Source: Desulfatiglans anilini DSM 4660 (lineage in GTDB: Bacteria; Desulfobacterota; DSM-4660; Desulfatiglandales; Desulfatiglandaceae). From it: DNA of 64,000 nt. Shown here piece by piece: positions 53,471-63,312 of the stretch. The translations under genes were made by a program, and so were the position numbers. The notes below the pieces were generated by a model that saw only the letters and a program-made list of their open reading frames with translations, had not been told where the DNA came from and did not search any database. How positions within the stretch are numbered: the stretch's first letter is position 1; every line of letters begins with the position of its first letter. The DNA is taken from the NCBI RefSeq assembly GCF_000422285.1, contig NZ_AULM01000006.1, forward strand, positions 124,001-188,000, read 5' to 3'.

Positions 53471-54658
53471 ATGGCGAGAAGAGGAAGAAGATATACCAGT
53501 TACTGGCCGCCCTACGTGCCGGTCGCGGAAAAACGGGCCAAGGCCGCCCGGCAGGCGCAGAAGCTGATGAAGAAAGGGATGCGGATCGACCCCGTCGAGA
53601 TCGAGGGGCGCACCATTACGCGAAGTTTCTGGGGCAACGGCTGGTGTGAGCACCTGGAATCCTTTTCTGATTACAGCAATCGCCTGCCTCGGGGACGGAG
53701 CTATGTCCGGAACGGGTCTGTCTGCCATCTCGATGTTCTCCCCGGCCGCATCGATGCCCTGGTGAGCGGAAGTTCCCTTTACTCCGTTTCAATCTCGATC
53801 AAGGAATTGCCGGCCCGGGCCTGGAAGGAGATCAAGAACCGTTGCGTGGGGCAGATAGGTTCCATGCTCGAACTGTTGCAGGGGAAGCTTTCCGATGAGG
53901 TCATGCGGATTGTGACGGATAGAGAAAAGGGCCTCTTTCCTGGCCCCAGGGAGATCACGTTCCGCTGCAGCTGTCCGGATTGGGCGGTCATGTGTAAACA
54001 TGTGGCCGCAGTCCTCTATGGTGTCGGGAATCGGCTAGACAACCGGCCTGAACTCCTTTTTCTCCTCCGCGGCGTCGATCCCGAGGAGCTGATGGGCGCC
54101 GGGGTTGCGCTGCCAGCCGCCGTAGCTGAAGGAGAAGGCGGGTTCCTCGCCGAGGAGGATCTGGGGGATATCTTCGGAATCGAACTCGATGCATGCGACC
54201 CGAAACCCCGATCCGCAGAGTCTAAGAGGCGTGCGACGGGAAAGGGCGGCGCTTCGGCTCTTCCGGCTGCCCCAGGTAAGAAGGCGCGGCGCCCGAGACC
54301 TGCTGCTCGTTCCGCGCGGGCCAAGTCCTCCACAAAAACTCCGCCGAGATCCGCCTCAGCGCCGGCTAGCGTTGAACGTCCCGCCCCAGCCGCGAAGTTG
54401 AAGCAAGGAAGGGTGCCGCCGCCCGGGAAGACGCCCTTGCGTACTCCTCCGCCCCCGGCTCTTCCCCGGCTTCGCCCGTCCGGTCAGTCGGTCGCCCGCC
54501 TGCGCCGGACCTTGAAGATGACCCCTGCCGAGTTCGCGGAGCGGCTCGACGTAACAACCGCCACCGTCTACCGCTGGGAGTCCACCACCGGCCGCCTCAA
54601 ACTCAAGGACCGCAGCCTGCAGGCCCTTCGCATTCTGGCCGCTCTGGCAAACAAGTAA
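53471..54658 (+). CDS. SWIM zinc-finger protein with C-terminal helix-turn-helix
   Basis: 395 residues. The N-terminal half (SYWPPYVP...FWGNGWCEHLESFSDYSNRLPRGRSYVRNGSV) leads to the SWIM motif FRCSCPDWAVMCKHVAAVLY (CxC...CxH). A long Ala-Pro-Lys-rich low-complexity linker (about 245-335) is followed by an XRE-type HTH in the last 60 residues (LRRTLKMTPAEFAERLDVTT then VYRWESTTGRLKLKDRSLQAL). SWIM proteins bind DNA or proteins and pair with SNF2 ATPases. The extra HTH suggests direct DNA binding by this partner. ATG at 53471 restores the conserved start. Confidence 0.85.
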   Translation: MARRGRRYTSYWPPYVPVAEKRAKAARQAQKLMKKGMRIDPVEIEGRTITRSFWGNGWCEHLESFSDYSNRLPRGRSYVRNGSVCHLDVLPGRIDALVSGSSLYSVSISIKELPARAWKEIKNRCVGQIGSMLELLQGKLSDEVMRIVTDREKGLFPGPREITFRCSCPDWAVMCKHVAAVLYGVGNRLDNRPELLFLLRGVDPEELMGAGVALPAAVAEGEGGFLAEEDLGDIFGIELDACDPKPRSAESKRRATGKGGASALPAAPGKKARRPRPAARSARAKSSTKTPPRSASAPASVERPAPAAKLKQGRVPPPGKTPLRTPPPPALPRLRPSGQSVARLRRTLKMTPAEFAERLDVTTATVYRWESTTGRLKLKDRSLQALRILAALANK

Positions 54659-55216
54659 GCGGATCGGGCGCCAGACCCGGACATATCAGGCACGCCGGTA
54701 AATGGTTGGCGGATCTTCGCCTCGATGCTTTGCCGGAGCAAAACTCCGAAAGAAAGGCGAAAAGATTACTTTCCCGATGCCTCTGTTCGGGAGGGAGTCA
54801 GTTGAGCGGGTAGACCCCCCCGTAGTGGAACAGAGATTTTTCTTGACGATCTATTCCATATTGGAATACTACATAATGCATTAAAAGGCCGCAGTGCTTC
54901 GGATCTTTGCATATTCCCCATTGTGGGACAGAAGAGGACCTCTGATCACGCCTGCCTTGCGGATGCGGAACAGGCGTATGGCGTCGAATGAGCCCGTTTC
55001 CATGCGGAGAAAAGCTTTTTGCCGGATATGAGACAAGAATCCTTCCTCCTCGACTGAAAACTTGGTTGTCCCCAGTCGATCATTTCCGGATGGATACGAA
55101 GCCTTTCAAGGCATTCGACGCTCGATGGCGCAATTCTTGTTAGTGGAAAATATAATCATATAAATCTTAATCATTTATGCATGTCTTGAACGAGACGACC
55201 TGAAAGGAGATTCGAG
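54659..55216. other. Intergenic region, 558 bp, with a repeat remnant
   Basis: Contains the element remnant at 54998-55096. The rest, including a frame at 54702-54884, shows no recognisable gene. Base composition turns A+T-rich toward 55150, just before the TonB-dependent receptor. Confidence 0.45.
54998..55096 (+). repeat. Interspersed element, copy F, remnant of both ends
   Basis: The left-end part TTTCCATGCGGAGAAAAGCT, continuing TTTTTGCCGG, resembles the left end of copy C, and GAAAACTTGGTTGTCCCCAG with TTTCCGGATGGATA (55083-55096) resembles the right end. The core and two-hairpin units are missing, leaving about 100 bp. Confidence 0.6.
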
Positions 55217-57457
55217 ATGAAACGGTTGTTCCTGGCGGCGCTTTCGATGGGTTGTATGCTGTTGAACGGCTGGGCGTTTTCAGCGGAAGAGGTTATTTCC
55301 CTTCCTGATATCATCGTACAGGGCGAGTTCGAAGAGGCAGATTTTGTGGGGCCGATGTTTACAGAAACCAACACCAAAACAAAAATTACGGAAAAAGCGA
55401 TGGATGTCCTCGGAACAGGATCCACGATGTCCGTACAGAAAACCATCAATCTCATGCCCTCGGTGAATCAACAGAGCGTTGATCCTTTCGGTCTCGGGGA
55501 TATCAGCAATTATCATGAATCGTTCAGATTCAGAGGGGTGGAGGCAACCAGTGGCGGCAACCCCGCCTCCCCGGTCAATGTGGAAAACATCCCTGTCAGT
55601 GGGAGGCCGGGGGGAGGAGCCAACATCTACGATATGGAAAATTTCAAAAGCGTATCGATCTACAAGGGAGGGCTTCCTGCAGATAAGGCTTTCGGTTTGA
55701 CAAGCATCGGCGGAAAAATTGATCTGGAGGTTAAGAGGCCTTCGGAAGAATTCAGCTTCGATTTCAGGCAGGCGTTGGGAAGTCATGACGCAAGGAGAAG
55801 TTTCCTTCGCCTCGATACGGGATTACTGCCTTCCGATACCGCCGGATTTTTGTCGTACTCCAACACGAATGTAGACAAGTGGAAAGGCGAAGGACATTCC
55901 GGCAGGAACAATGCTATGGCTGGGTTGACACATAAACTAGGCGAAAAATTCGAAATCGAAGCATTCTCCATCTATAACAATGCAAAAGTAAACACATACA
56001 GGCCGCTCAATTATAAGCAGGCATCTTCTCTGGATAAAAACTACAATTTAGAATACACAAATGATAAAAATGATTATTTTTACTATGATTACAACAAGAA
56101 CGATTTCGTTGATTTCAATTTTTTTATAAATGCAAAATATAATATTTCAAATGATGCTAAAATAAATTTAAAACCATTCTACTGGAATGATCATGGATAT
56201 TACTCTGAAACAATCACCATGAAAAATGGACAAAACAGAATCAGAAGATGGGATACAGATCACGATATCGTAGGCGCTCTGGCGGAGTATAATCAGAAAA
56301 TTCGATCATTCGATTATACAATAGGTTATTTTTACCTTGAACAGGAGAGGCCGGGTCCGCCCACATCCTGGAAATTGTATAAACTCGATTCCGGAGAACT
56401 GGTTTTCGACAAGTGGCAAATTCTTTCCAATTCTTCAAAACATCGTCAGCATGCTCCGATTGCGTCAGGGAAATATTCTTACGGTCGATTGACACTGGAA
56501 GGGGGTGTCAGATATCTGCGCTATTCGATGCCGGACATAACCACCTACGATGCAACCGGCATCCCGGATGTAAGCTATGAGGAAGCACTTAATTTGACGA
56601 CGTCCATCGAATCGAAGGCGAGTGCGCCTTCAAAGGATTTTGATAAGATTCTTCCCAATTTTGGTTTGAATTACAAATTCAAAGATTCTTTGAGTGCCTA
56701 CTTTTCTTATGGCAGGAATTTCGGCATGAGCGTCGCTCTTTATCCTTATTATATTTCTCAGAAAAGCGAATTTTACAAACAAGGCATAACACTTCAAGAT
56801 CTATGGAATAAACAGGAGCTCGAAATAGCCGATAATTTCGATCTCGGCTTGAGATACATCTCTGAAAAGCTCTATATTGTTCCAACGATCTATTATGCCA
56901 AACACAAAAACAAGGCTGCCACTTATTATGACGACTCGCTCGGGGTCAGTTTTCCTGCAACCATTTTCGATGCCGAGGGGTACGGGTTCGAGCTGGAAGC
57001 GGGCGCCGTTCCTACCAGGAATCTGTCTCTGTATGCATCCTTTTCTTACAACCGGTTCTATTTTTCTCAGAATATCTATAATCAGGGGGGGGCCGTTGTA
57101 CCGATCGACGGGAATCAGGTGCCTGACGCCCCGGAATTTCTGGCCAAAGCGCTGCTGAGCTACAGAATCGGCAATTTTTCACTGTCTCCAATCCTGAGAT
57201 ACACATCGAGCAGGTACGGAGACATTTTGCAGACGGAAAAAGTGGATGAAGCACTGATAGTCGATTTCGACATTACGTATACGACAGCGATCCCCAAAAT
57301 AAACGTCCGCGAATTGGATGTTTCTCTGTCGTTCTACAACCTGATGGATAAAGAATATATCAGCATTATCAACACCTCCGATTATCAGACGCTTGGCTCC
57401 ACGTATCAGTCCGGCGCCCCTTTTACCGTCTTCCTTTCTGCCGCCGTTCATTTTTAA
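55217..57457 (+). CDS. TonB-dependent outer-membrane receptor
   Basis: 746 residues. A signal peptide (MKRLFLAALSMGCMLLNGWAFSA) precedes a plug domain (INLMPSVNQQSVDPFGLGDI...RFRGVEATSGGNPASPVNVENIPVSGRPGG..NIYDME..SVSIYKG) and a 22-strand barrel ending in phenylalanine (AVHF). Such receptors import siderophores, cobalamin, nickel or sugars with TonB energy. The coding sequence is strikingly A+T-rich compared with neighbours, with long A/T runs near 56060-56180, suggesting recent transfer. No adjacent TonB/ExbBD or transporter genes. Substrate unknown. Confidence 0.9.
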   Translation: MKRLFLAALSMGCMLLNGWAFSAEEVISLPDIIVQGEFEEADFVGPMFTETNTKTKITEKAMDVLGTGSTMSVQKTINLMPSVNQQSVDPFGLGDISNYHESFRFRGVEATSGGNPASPVNVENIPVSGRPGGGANIYDMENFKSVSIYKGGLPADKAFGLTSIGGKIDLEVKRPSEEFSFDFRQALGSHDARRSFLRLDTGLLPSDTAGFLSYSNTNVDKWKGEGHSGRNNAMAGLTHKLGEKFEIEAFSIYNNAKVNTYRPLNYKQASSLDKNYNLEYTNDKNDYFYYDYNKNDFVDFNFFINAKYNISNDAKINLKPFYWNDHGYYSETITMKNGQNRIRRWDTDHDIVGALAEYNQKIRSFDYTIGYFYLEQERPGPPTSWKLYKLDSGELVFDKWQILSNSSKHRQHAPIASGKYSYGRLTLEGGVRYLRYSMPDITTYDATGIPDVSYEEALNLTTSIESKASAPSKDFDKILPNFGLNYKFKDSLSAYFSYGRNFGMSVALYPYYISQKSEFYKQGITLQDLWNKQELEIADNFDLGLRYISEKLYIVPTIYYAKHKNKAATYYDDSLGVSFPATIFDAEGYGFELEAGAVPTRNLSLYASFSYNRFYFSQNIYNQGGAVVPIDGNQVPDAPEFLAKALLSYRIGNFSLSPILRYTSSRYGDILQTEKVDEALIVDFDITYTTAIPKINVRELDVSLSFYNLMDKEYISIINTSDYQTLGSTYQSGAPFTVFLSAAVHF

Positions 57458-57512
57458 ATAAATCAATCGAGTTTTTGGTCCGATTCGCCTGGCGCATGGG
57501 AAGTCATGGGAT

Positions 57513-60500
57513 TCATTCATTTCCATCCGAGCACGGGGCGGTGGGCCTAGCCGGTTCGAAGGCGAGTTGAAACAGGCCGGTGTACCAGGGGGCGCTGCGG
57601 GCGCCCGGGATCGGGATGCGCGGGGCGTCCTTTTCCCGGCGGGCGACGGCGGCCAGGAAGCGCAGTCTGCGCAGCCGCAGCCCTTGGGCGAGGATGCCCT
57701 CGTACCGGGCCTCGCCGCGGGCCGAAAGCCGCGCGATGGGGGTCAGGTCGTAGCTGATGAGATAGTAGCGGCCGGGCTTGACCAGGGTGAGGGACTCCGC
57801 GGCCCCCGGCTCGATCCGGCGCAGGATCGGCTGGGCCTGCTTGATGAAGCCGGGAAGAGACGGGAACGAGATGACCACGTCGCGCAGATCCAGGTCCCAG
57901 AGGCGCGTGTGGTAGTCCCGCTCGTCTTCGGCGTCGAGCGGCGGGTCCGCCTCCCGGTAGACGACGGCTTCGGGCCCGGCTCCGGCCAGTTCGGGGATGA
58001 AGGGGTGCGGGTCCCGGCGCTCGTAGAAGACCGTCAGGTGCCGCATGGCGCGGGTCACCGCCACGTAAAAGAGGCGGCGTTCCTCCTCGTGCCCCGCTTT
58101 GTTCCGGACGGGCTGCCCGGCGATGATGACGGCCGGGAACTCGAGCCCCTTGGCGGTGTGCAGGGTGGCCGCCAGGACGCTTCCCCGGTCCGTCTGATAC
58201 AGCTGGCGGACGTCGCGTGAGGCGTCGTAGACATAATCGATGAAATCGGCGACCGGCAGGTCTCTTCCCATGGTTTCGTGCAGGTGGTTTTCGAGGATCG
58301 AGCGGAACATCCCGACCCACATGTTCTGCGGGGAGTAGCCGCTTTCGGACGTCAGGTCCTCGACCAGGCCCCTCAGGGCGGCCGCGCTCATCACCTCCTT
58401 GCGGCAATCGTTCAGCGTGTCCAGGAACAGCCGGAACTCCCGGACCGCCGTCAGCGGCAGCCGGCGCCCCCTCAGACCGCGGAGGGGGAGCCCCAGCCGC
58501 CGCGCCAGCATGAGGAGGGTGTCCAGTTCGCGGTTGGTGCGGCAGAGGATGCTCACATCCCCCGGGGCCAGCTCCGGGTCCTCGGAGAGCAGCCTTTGGG
58601 CCTCCAGGATCGCGCCTTTGAGGCAGCTCAGATGGTCGGGGGCGCCCACCAGCCCCACCCGGTGAGGGACGGCGCGGTTCGGCTCGTTCTCGGCGCAGAC
58701 GATCGGGGCCGACTTGATCCGGTCCTGGTTGCGGGCGATCAGGGCATTGGCGGCCGCTACGATGGCCGGGCTCGACCGGTAGTTCCGGGAGAGCTCCAGG
58801 GTCTCGGCGCCGTAATCCTCCTGGAAGCGGCGGATGAACCGGACGTTGGATCCCTGCCAGCTGTAAATGTTCTGATCGTCGTCGCCGACCGCGGTCAGGA
58901 CGGGCCTGCGGTCCGCGTCGCTCTCCTGCCTCCCGGCCAGGAGGGAGACGAGCCGGTACTCGAGCTCGTTGATGTCCTGGTATTCGTCCACCAGGATGTG
59001 GCGCAGGCCGGGCAGGAAGGTGTCCCGCCAGGGCCTGAGGCCGCTGTCGTCCCGCGCGGCCGCCTCGAGCATCCGCACCGCCTCCTGGAGCACATCCTTG
59101 AAGTACCCGGCTTCCGGGTCTTCCGTCCCCTGAACCGGGCCCGGGTCGAAGATGCGCCCCGTGAGGAACATGGCCAGGCTGTGGTAGGTGCGCACGCGCA
59201 CCCAGGCGCCCTCGGGGCCGAGGAGCTCCCGCAGCCGCAGCTTGAGCTGGGTGACCGCGTTGCGGTTGAAGGCGAGGGCCAGGATGCGCTGGGGCTGGAT
59301 GCGGTGGATCCGCACGAGGTAGGCGATGCGGTGGACGATCAGGCGCGTCTTGCCGGAGCCGGGCCCCGCCACGACGAGGATGTTGCGCCCTTTGGCCGCC
59401 GCCACGGCCTTTTCCTGCACCGGATTCTGGAGGTCCGCAACGATCCGGCGCCACGATTCGGGCGTCGTGGGGATTTCGAGCTGCTTGTACTGGCCCTTGA
59501 AATAGAGCTGTTTGAAGGGTTCCCGCAGCAGGTTGAAGTAGTCGGCCACGAACCTCCCGGCCTCTTTGACCGAGTCGAGGGCCAGGGCCACGTAACGGTC
59601 CATGATGTGGATCTGGGCGATCCGCTCCTTGTAGTGATCCTCGAGCGGCAGCAGCTCCTCCTTGTAGAAGCGGTCCTCCTTGCCGGCCAGGACGCGGATC
59701 GTGAGCGCGGGGCGGAAGACCGTCAGGCCGCTCTGCAGGGCGATGGCCTGGATGGCGTGCAGCGCCAGCAGGCCGTGTTCCATGTGCTGGTTCAGATCCT
59801 TCAGGTAGCTGGTCGTGAGGTTGTTCTTGAGGGCGGCGATCAGCTCCCCGCTCCGGAAGGCGGCCAGAAGGTCCTTGCCGCGGGCGTTGGTGGGGAGTTT
59901 GCGGATGAGCGCCTCCAGGATGACCCCGCAGACGGCCCCGCGCTCGGCGACCTGCCTCCGCAGCGTCTCCCAGTCCGTCTTGAAGGCGAGGCCGCAGGTG
60001 TCCTGGCTGATCTGCCGGCGCCTCGCCAGCTTGTCCTGGATGAGCACGTCCAGCACCCGCATCAGGCGGTCGGGCCGCGCCTCTTCGATCCCCCTTTCCT
60101 TGAGGGTCTGCGACATGCGGCGCACCCCGAGGATATAGGGGGTGTCGCCGCCGATGTCCGGTTCTTCCTCCTCCATCAGGGAGAGGAGGGCCTTTTCCAG
60201 GTGCAGGAACCCTTCGAGCCGCCGCCTGGAGTCGTTCACCACACCCACGTGCACGTAGGCGGTCAGGTTGAGGTCGTGGTTCAGGAGCCCCGCTTCGCGC
60301 ATGGATCTCAGGGTGGCGACGAGGCTCCTGGGCTCGAGGCCCGTGGCTTGGCTCAACCGGTCGGTGTTGAGGAGTTCCTTGGGGTCGCTTTCGAGAAGCA
60401 CCTGCAAGAGGGCCCGCCAGGCCGCCTTCCGGTTCTCCGACAGGCCCAGGGCGGCCATCCGCCCCTCGGCTTCCGACAGACTCCGCACCAGGACTTGGCC

Positions 60501-62669
60501 CTGGATGACGCTCGTGCGGTTGTCGCCCCGTTCGAGCTTCCCCTGCCGCTCGAGCCAGGCGAGGGCCGTCCGGGTGCGGATGTCGTAGGAGGGGTCTTCG
60601 AGCGTCAGGTTCTCGAGCCCCTGCTCCTCCACGGCCTCGCTCCCGAGGAGTTCGCCGGCCGTCACCACGATCGTCCGCTCCGGGTGCCGCTCGGCCAGGT
60701 GCTTGAGCCCGGTCAGGAGGCCCGATATGTCGCGCCACTCGAGCCAGCTCTGGGCGCTCAGCCAGAATTGGGTTTCGAGGTCTTCGGGGGTGAAGAGCAG
60801 ACAGCAGACGGCCGGCTTTTTGTCCCGTCCGGCCCGGCCCGCCTCCTGGAGGTAATTCTCGAGGGAGCCCGGCACGCTGTAGTGGATGACGGCCCGCACC
60901 TCGGGCTTGTCCACCCCCATGCCGAAGGCGTTGGTGGCGGCGATCACCTGCAGTTCGCCCTCCAGGAAGCGCTCCTGCACGCTCCGCTTGTCCTCGGGGC
61001 TGCGCCCGCCGTGGAAATAGTCCGCCAGCCACGAGCGCTCCCGCAGCCCCTCCGCCACCCGCTCGGCGGCGCTGCGCGTGGCCGTGAAGACGATGCACCC
61101 GTCCCGCGGCCCGCTCGCCTGGAAGATCTCGCGCAGGAGCTGGTCCACGAGGTCGATCTTCTCGTTTTCGGAGGCCGCCTCGACGCTGAACCGGAGGTTC
61201 GGCCGCTCGTGCCCCCCCTCGAAGACCTCCAGCTCCAGCCCGCCTTCCTCCCGGAAATACCCGCAGATCTCTTCGATGACATCCTTCTTGGCGGTGGCGG
61301 TGAAGCAGGCGATCTGGGGCAGGTCCGCCGCCCCCTCCGGGAGGAGTTCCCTCAGAAACTTGACGATGAAGAGGTAGTCCGGGCGGAAGTCGTGCCCCCA
61401 CTTGCTGAGGCAGTGGGCCTCGTCGATGACGACCAACCCGATTTCACGCTGCTTGAGGGTGGCTTTGACGGTCGTGTTGCGCATCTGCTCGGGGGCGATC
61501 CAGACCAGATCGATGTCGCCGAGGCGGATGCCTTCCAGGGTCCGGGCGCGCTCGAGCATGGTCAGGAGGCCGTTTACGGTCCCCACGTTGGCGATGCCGC
61601 GCCGCCTGAGGCTGTCCACCTGGTCCTTCATGAGGGATTGGAGCGGGGAGAGGATCAGCGTCAACTGGTTGCGCTGACGGGCCCGCATGAGGGCGGGCAG
61701 CTGAAAACAGAGGGACTTCCCGGAGCCTGTGGGCATGACCGTGAGGCAGTTCCGGCCCGCCAGGATGCGCTCCACCACCTGCTGCTGGAGCGGCGGGTCC
61801 TCGCCCCGCACCGGCAGGAAGCGCTCGAAACCGAAGAACCGCTGCAGGGCCTTCCCGGCGTGGTGATGTTCGGCGCAGTAGGCGCAGCCGGGATCGCCGC
61901 AAGCCGACGCCCGCAGTTCGTCCAGGTGCACCGGGATCACGGGGAACCGCCGCCGCACCCAGGGCGGCAGCACGGAGTTGCCGTCCGCCACCCCTAGCCA
62001 GGCGGCGATGTAGGCCAGGGCGGCCGCCGTCTGCGGGTCGCGGAAAAGCTGTTCGAAGACCGCTTCGCCCCGCCGGAGGCAGACCCTGCCGGCCGCGATC
62101 TCCATCCACGCGTCCTTGATCGCGGCCTCCTCCAAAGGCGGCGCACCGCAGAGCGCCGCGAAGAACCGCGCGTAGAAGTCCGCCGGGAAGGTCCGGTCCA
62201 GCAGGCCGCCGAAAAGCCCGAGGGTCCGCGGCGCCATCCGGCCGAAGGCCTCGACCTGGTCGGCGAAGAGGGAGGCCGCGCAGGCGGCGTCTCCCACCGG
62301 GTCGTTGGCCGACTCCCGGATGATCTTGTAGTCCTTGACCAGGCGGTGATAGGGGTTTTGCGGGAAGGCGAGCGGCGAGAGAAAAAGGGTGTCGAGCAGG
62401 GGCGATTGCAGCAGCCGCAGGTCCGGGTGGCGCCGCCGCAGATAGGGGATATCGTGACAGGCGAGGTTGTGCCCCAGCAGAAAATCGGCCCCCTCGCAGA
62501 AGGCGTCCAGCTCCGCCAGCGCCCTTTCGAGGCTGCTTCCACCTCTGCGGGCGAAGGTGCGCGTCCCGTCGGCGGTGACGGCGCCAATCTGGAGGATGCG
62601 GTCTTCGCCGGGATGGATTTCGAGGTCGATCGCAACGAAGGAGAAGCGGGGGGGCACGCTGATGCTCAT
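57513..62669 (-). CDS. Giant fusion: DEDDh exonuclease, RecQ helicase, UvrD/PcrA helicase
   Basis: 1718 residues. About 10-170 is a 3'-5' exonuclease-like domain (VAIDLEIHPGEDRILQIGAV, LLGHNLACHDIPYL). A cysteine/histidine cluster (CGDPGCAYCAEHHH, about 257-270) is followed by a RecQ core with Walker A VMPTGSGKSLCFQLPAL (about 312), DEAHCLSKWGHDFRPDY, and GMGVDKPEVRAVIHY. From about 1090 comes a UvrD-type helicase: VVAGPGSGKTRLIVHRIAYL, LVDEYQDINELEY, GDDDQNIYSWQGSNVRF, ATLHTAKGLEFPAVII and FYVAVTRAMRHLTVF. Two helicases with a nuclease in one chain suggest a repair or nucleic-acid processing machine; a defence role is only speculation. Start at 62669 lacks a strong ribosome-binding site. Confidence 0.9.
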   Translation of the reverse strand: MSISVPPRFSFVAIDLEIHPGEDRILQIGAVTADGTRTFARRGGSSLERALAELDAFCEGADFLLGHNLACHDIPYLRRRHPDLRLLQSPLLDTLFLSPLAFPQNPYHRLVKDYKIIRESANDPVGDAACAASLFADQVEAFGRMAPRTLGLFGGLLDRTFPADFYARFFAALCGAPPLEEAAIKDAWMEIAAGRVCLRRGEAVFEQLFRDPQTAAALAYIAAWLGVADGNSVLPPWVRRRFPVIPVHLDELRASACGDPGCAYCAEHHHAGKALQRFFGFERFLPVRGEDPPLQQQVVERILAGRNCLTVMPTGSGKSLCFQLPALMRARQRNQLTLILSPLQSLMKDQVDSLRRRGIANVGTVNGLLTMLERARTLEGIRLGDIDLVWIAPEQMRNTTVKATLKQREIGLVVIDEAHCLSKWGHDFRPDYLFIVKFLRELLPEGAADLPQIACFTATAKKDVIEEICGYFREEGGLELEVFEGGHERPNLRFSVEAASENEKIDLVDQLLREIFQASGPRDGCIVFTATRSAAERVAEGLRERSWLADYFHGGRSPEDKRSVQERFLEGELQVIAATNAFGMGVDKPEVRAVIHYSVPGSLENYLQEAGRAGRDKKPAVCCLLFTPEDLETQFWLSAQSWLEWRDISGLLTGLKHLAERHPERTIVVTAGELLGSEAVEEQGLENLTLEDPSYDIRTRTALAWLERQGKLERGDNRTSVIQGQVLVRSLSEAEGRMAALGLSENRKAAWRALLQVLLESDPKELLNTDRLSQATGLEPRSLVATLRSMREAGLLNHDLNLTAYVHVGVVNDSRRRLEGFLHLEKALLSLMEEEEPDIGGDTPYILGVRRMSQTLKERGIEEARPDRLMRVLDVLIQDKLARRRQISQDTCGLAFKTDWETLRRQVAERGAVCGVILEALIRKLPTNARGKDLLAAFRSGELIAALKNNLTTSYLKDLNQHMEHGLLALHAIQAIALQSGLTVFRPALTIRVLAGKEDRFYKEELLPLEDHYKERIAQIHIMDRYVALALDSVKEAGRFVADYFNLLREPFKQLYFKGQYKQLEIPTTPESWRRIVADLQNPVQEKAVAAAKGRNILVVAGPGSGKTRLIVHRIAYLVRIHRIQPQRILALAFNRNAVTQLKLRLRELLGPEGAWVRVRTYHSLAMFLTGRIFDPGPVQGTEDPEAGYFKDVLQEAVRMLEAAARDDSGLRPWRDTFLPGLRHILVDEYQDINELEYRLVSLLAGRQESDADRRPVLTAVGDDDQNIYSWQGSNVRFIRRFQEDYGAETLELSRNYRSSPAIVAAANALIARNQDRIKSAPIVCAENEPNRAVPHRVGLVGAPDHLSCLKGAILEAQRLLSEDPELAPGDVSILCRTNRELDTLLMLARRLGLPLRGLRGRRLPLTAVREFRLFLDTLNDCRKEVMSAAALRGLVEDLTSESGYSPQNMWVGMFRSILENHLHETMGRDLPVADFIDYVYDASRDVRQLYQTDRGSVLAATLHTAKGLEFPAVIIAGQPVRNKAGHEEERRLFYVAVTRAMRHLTVFYERRDPHPFIPELAGAGPEAVVYREADPPLDAEDERDYHTRLWDLDLRDVVISFPSLPGFIKQAQPILRRIEPGAAESLTLVKPGRYYLISYDLTPIARLSARGEARYEGILAQGLRLRRLRFLAAVARREKDAPRIPIPGARSAPWYTGLFQLAFEPARPTAPCSDGNE

Positions 62670-62861
62670 GTCAGGTGGTCGGTCTCCGATCGTTCAGGAT
62701 TCTGCCGGCGCCCGGGACGTTCGGTCAGGAAAACCTCCCAAAAATTACAACCATACATCACCCGGCCCGAAGATTCAAGTTCTCCGGTAAGCGGTCCGGA
62801 AAGCCGATGCCGAAGCCTCTTGAAAAGGTGCCGGCTTGCTTCTCGTTCCGCCTCCTATTAC

Positions 62862-62889
62862 TTGACAAACACCATAGTTGTTGTGCAAT
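62862..62889 (+). promoter_or_regulatory. Promoter and possible operator of the toxin-antitoxin pair
   Basis: TTGACA (62862-62867), 16-bp spacer, TGCAAT (62884-62889). Overlapping it is the inverted repeat GACAA (62864-62868) and TTGTC (62889-62893), which could be the antitoxin binding site for autorepression. Confidence 0.55.
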
Positions 62890-62918
62890 TGTCTAAAAAT
62901 CCGTTTTAAAGATTTGCC

Positions 62919-63311
62919 ATGGATATTGTAATCGACACATCCGCTTTGATTGCCGTTTTGGTTGATGAGCCGGAACGTGCCAAAATTATAGAAATAACCG
63001 TCGGGAAAGCATTATTTGGGCCGGGTTCAATCCCCTGGGAAATGGGTAACGCATTTTCGGCCATGTTTAAGCAAAACAGATTGGCTCTCAATGAAGCTCA
63101 AAAGGGATTATCAATATTCAGGAGAATTCCATTGAGGTATGTCGAACCAGATTTTGCGAATGTTTTAAAACTATCGAAAACCATCAATATGTATGCTTAC
63201 GATGCATATATCCTGGATTGCGCTATCAGATATAAATCTCCACTACTCACTCTAGATCGTAAATTAACTTTAGTGGCTCAAAGCATTCGTGTCGAAACAT
63301 TGGAGGTTTAG
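62919..63311 (+). CDS. VapC-type PIN-domain toxin
   Basis: 130 residues. MDIVIDTSALIAVLVDEPE opens with the first acidic residue of the PIN nuclease; the later ones are in the P.EMGN (Glu), AYDAYILDCAI (Asp) and LLTLDRKL (Asp) segments. PIN toxins cut RNA, often tRNA or rRNA, in a magnesium-dependent way. The gene comes before its antitoxin, the reverse of most vapBC pairs. The sequence is A+T-rich compared with its neighbours, consistent with lateral transfer. No clear ribosome-binding site. Confidence 0.88.
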   Translation: MDIVIDTSALIAVLVDEPERAKIIEITVGKALFGPGSIPWEMGNAFSAMFKQNRLALNEAQKGLSIFRRIPLRYVEPDFANVLKLSKTINMYAYDAYILDCAIRYKSPLLTLDRKLTLVAQSIRVETLEV

Positions 63312-63312
63312 A

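Noticed and set aside
57547-61401. 1284-residue open frame in another minus-strand frame of the same gene
   Set aside because: Arg/Pro/Gly-rich translation typical of a shadow frame.
58278-61997. 1239-residue open frame on the plus strand opposite the RecQ-UvrD fusion
   Set aside because: Shadow of G+C-rich codons; sequence is low-complexity and lacks motifs, while the minus strand has clear helicase motifs.
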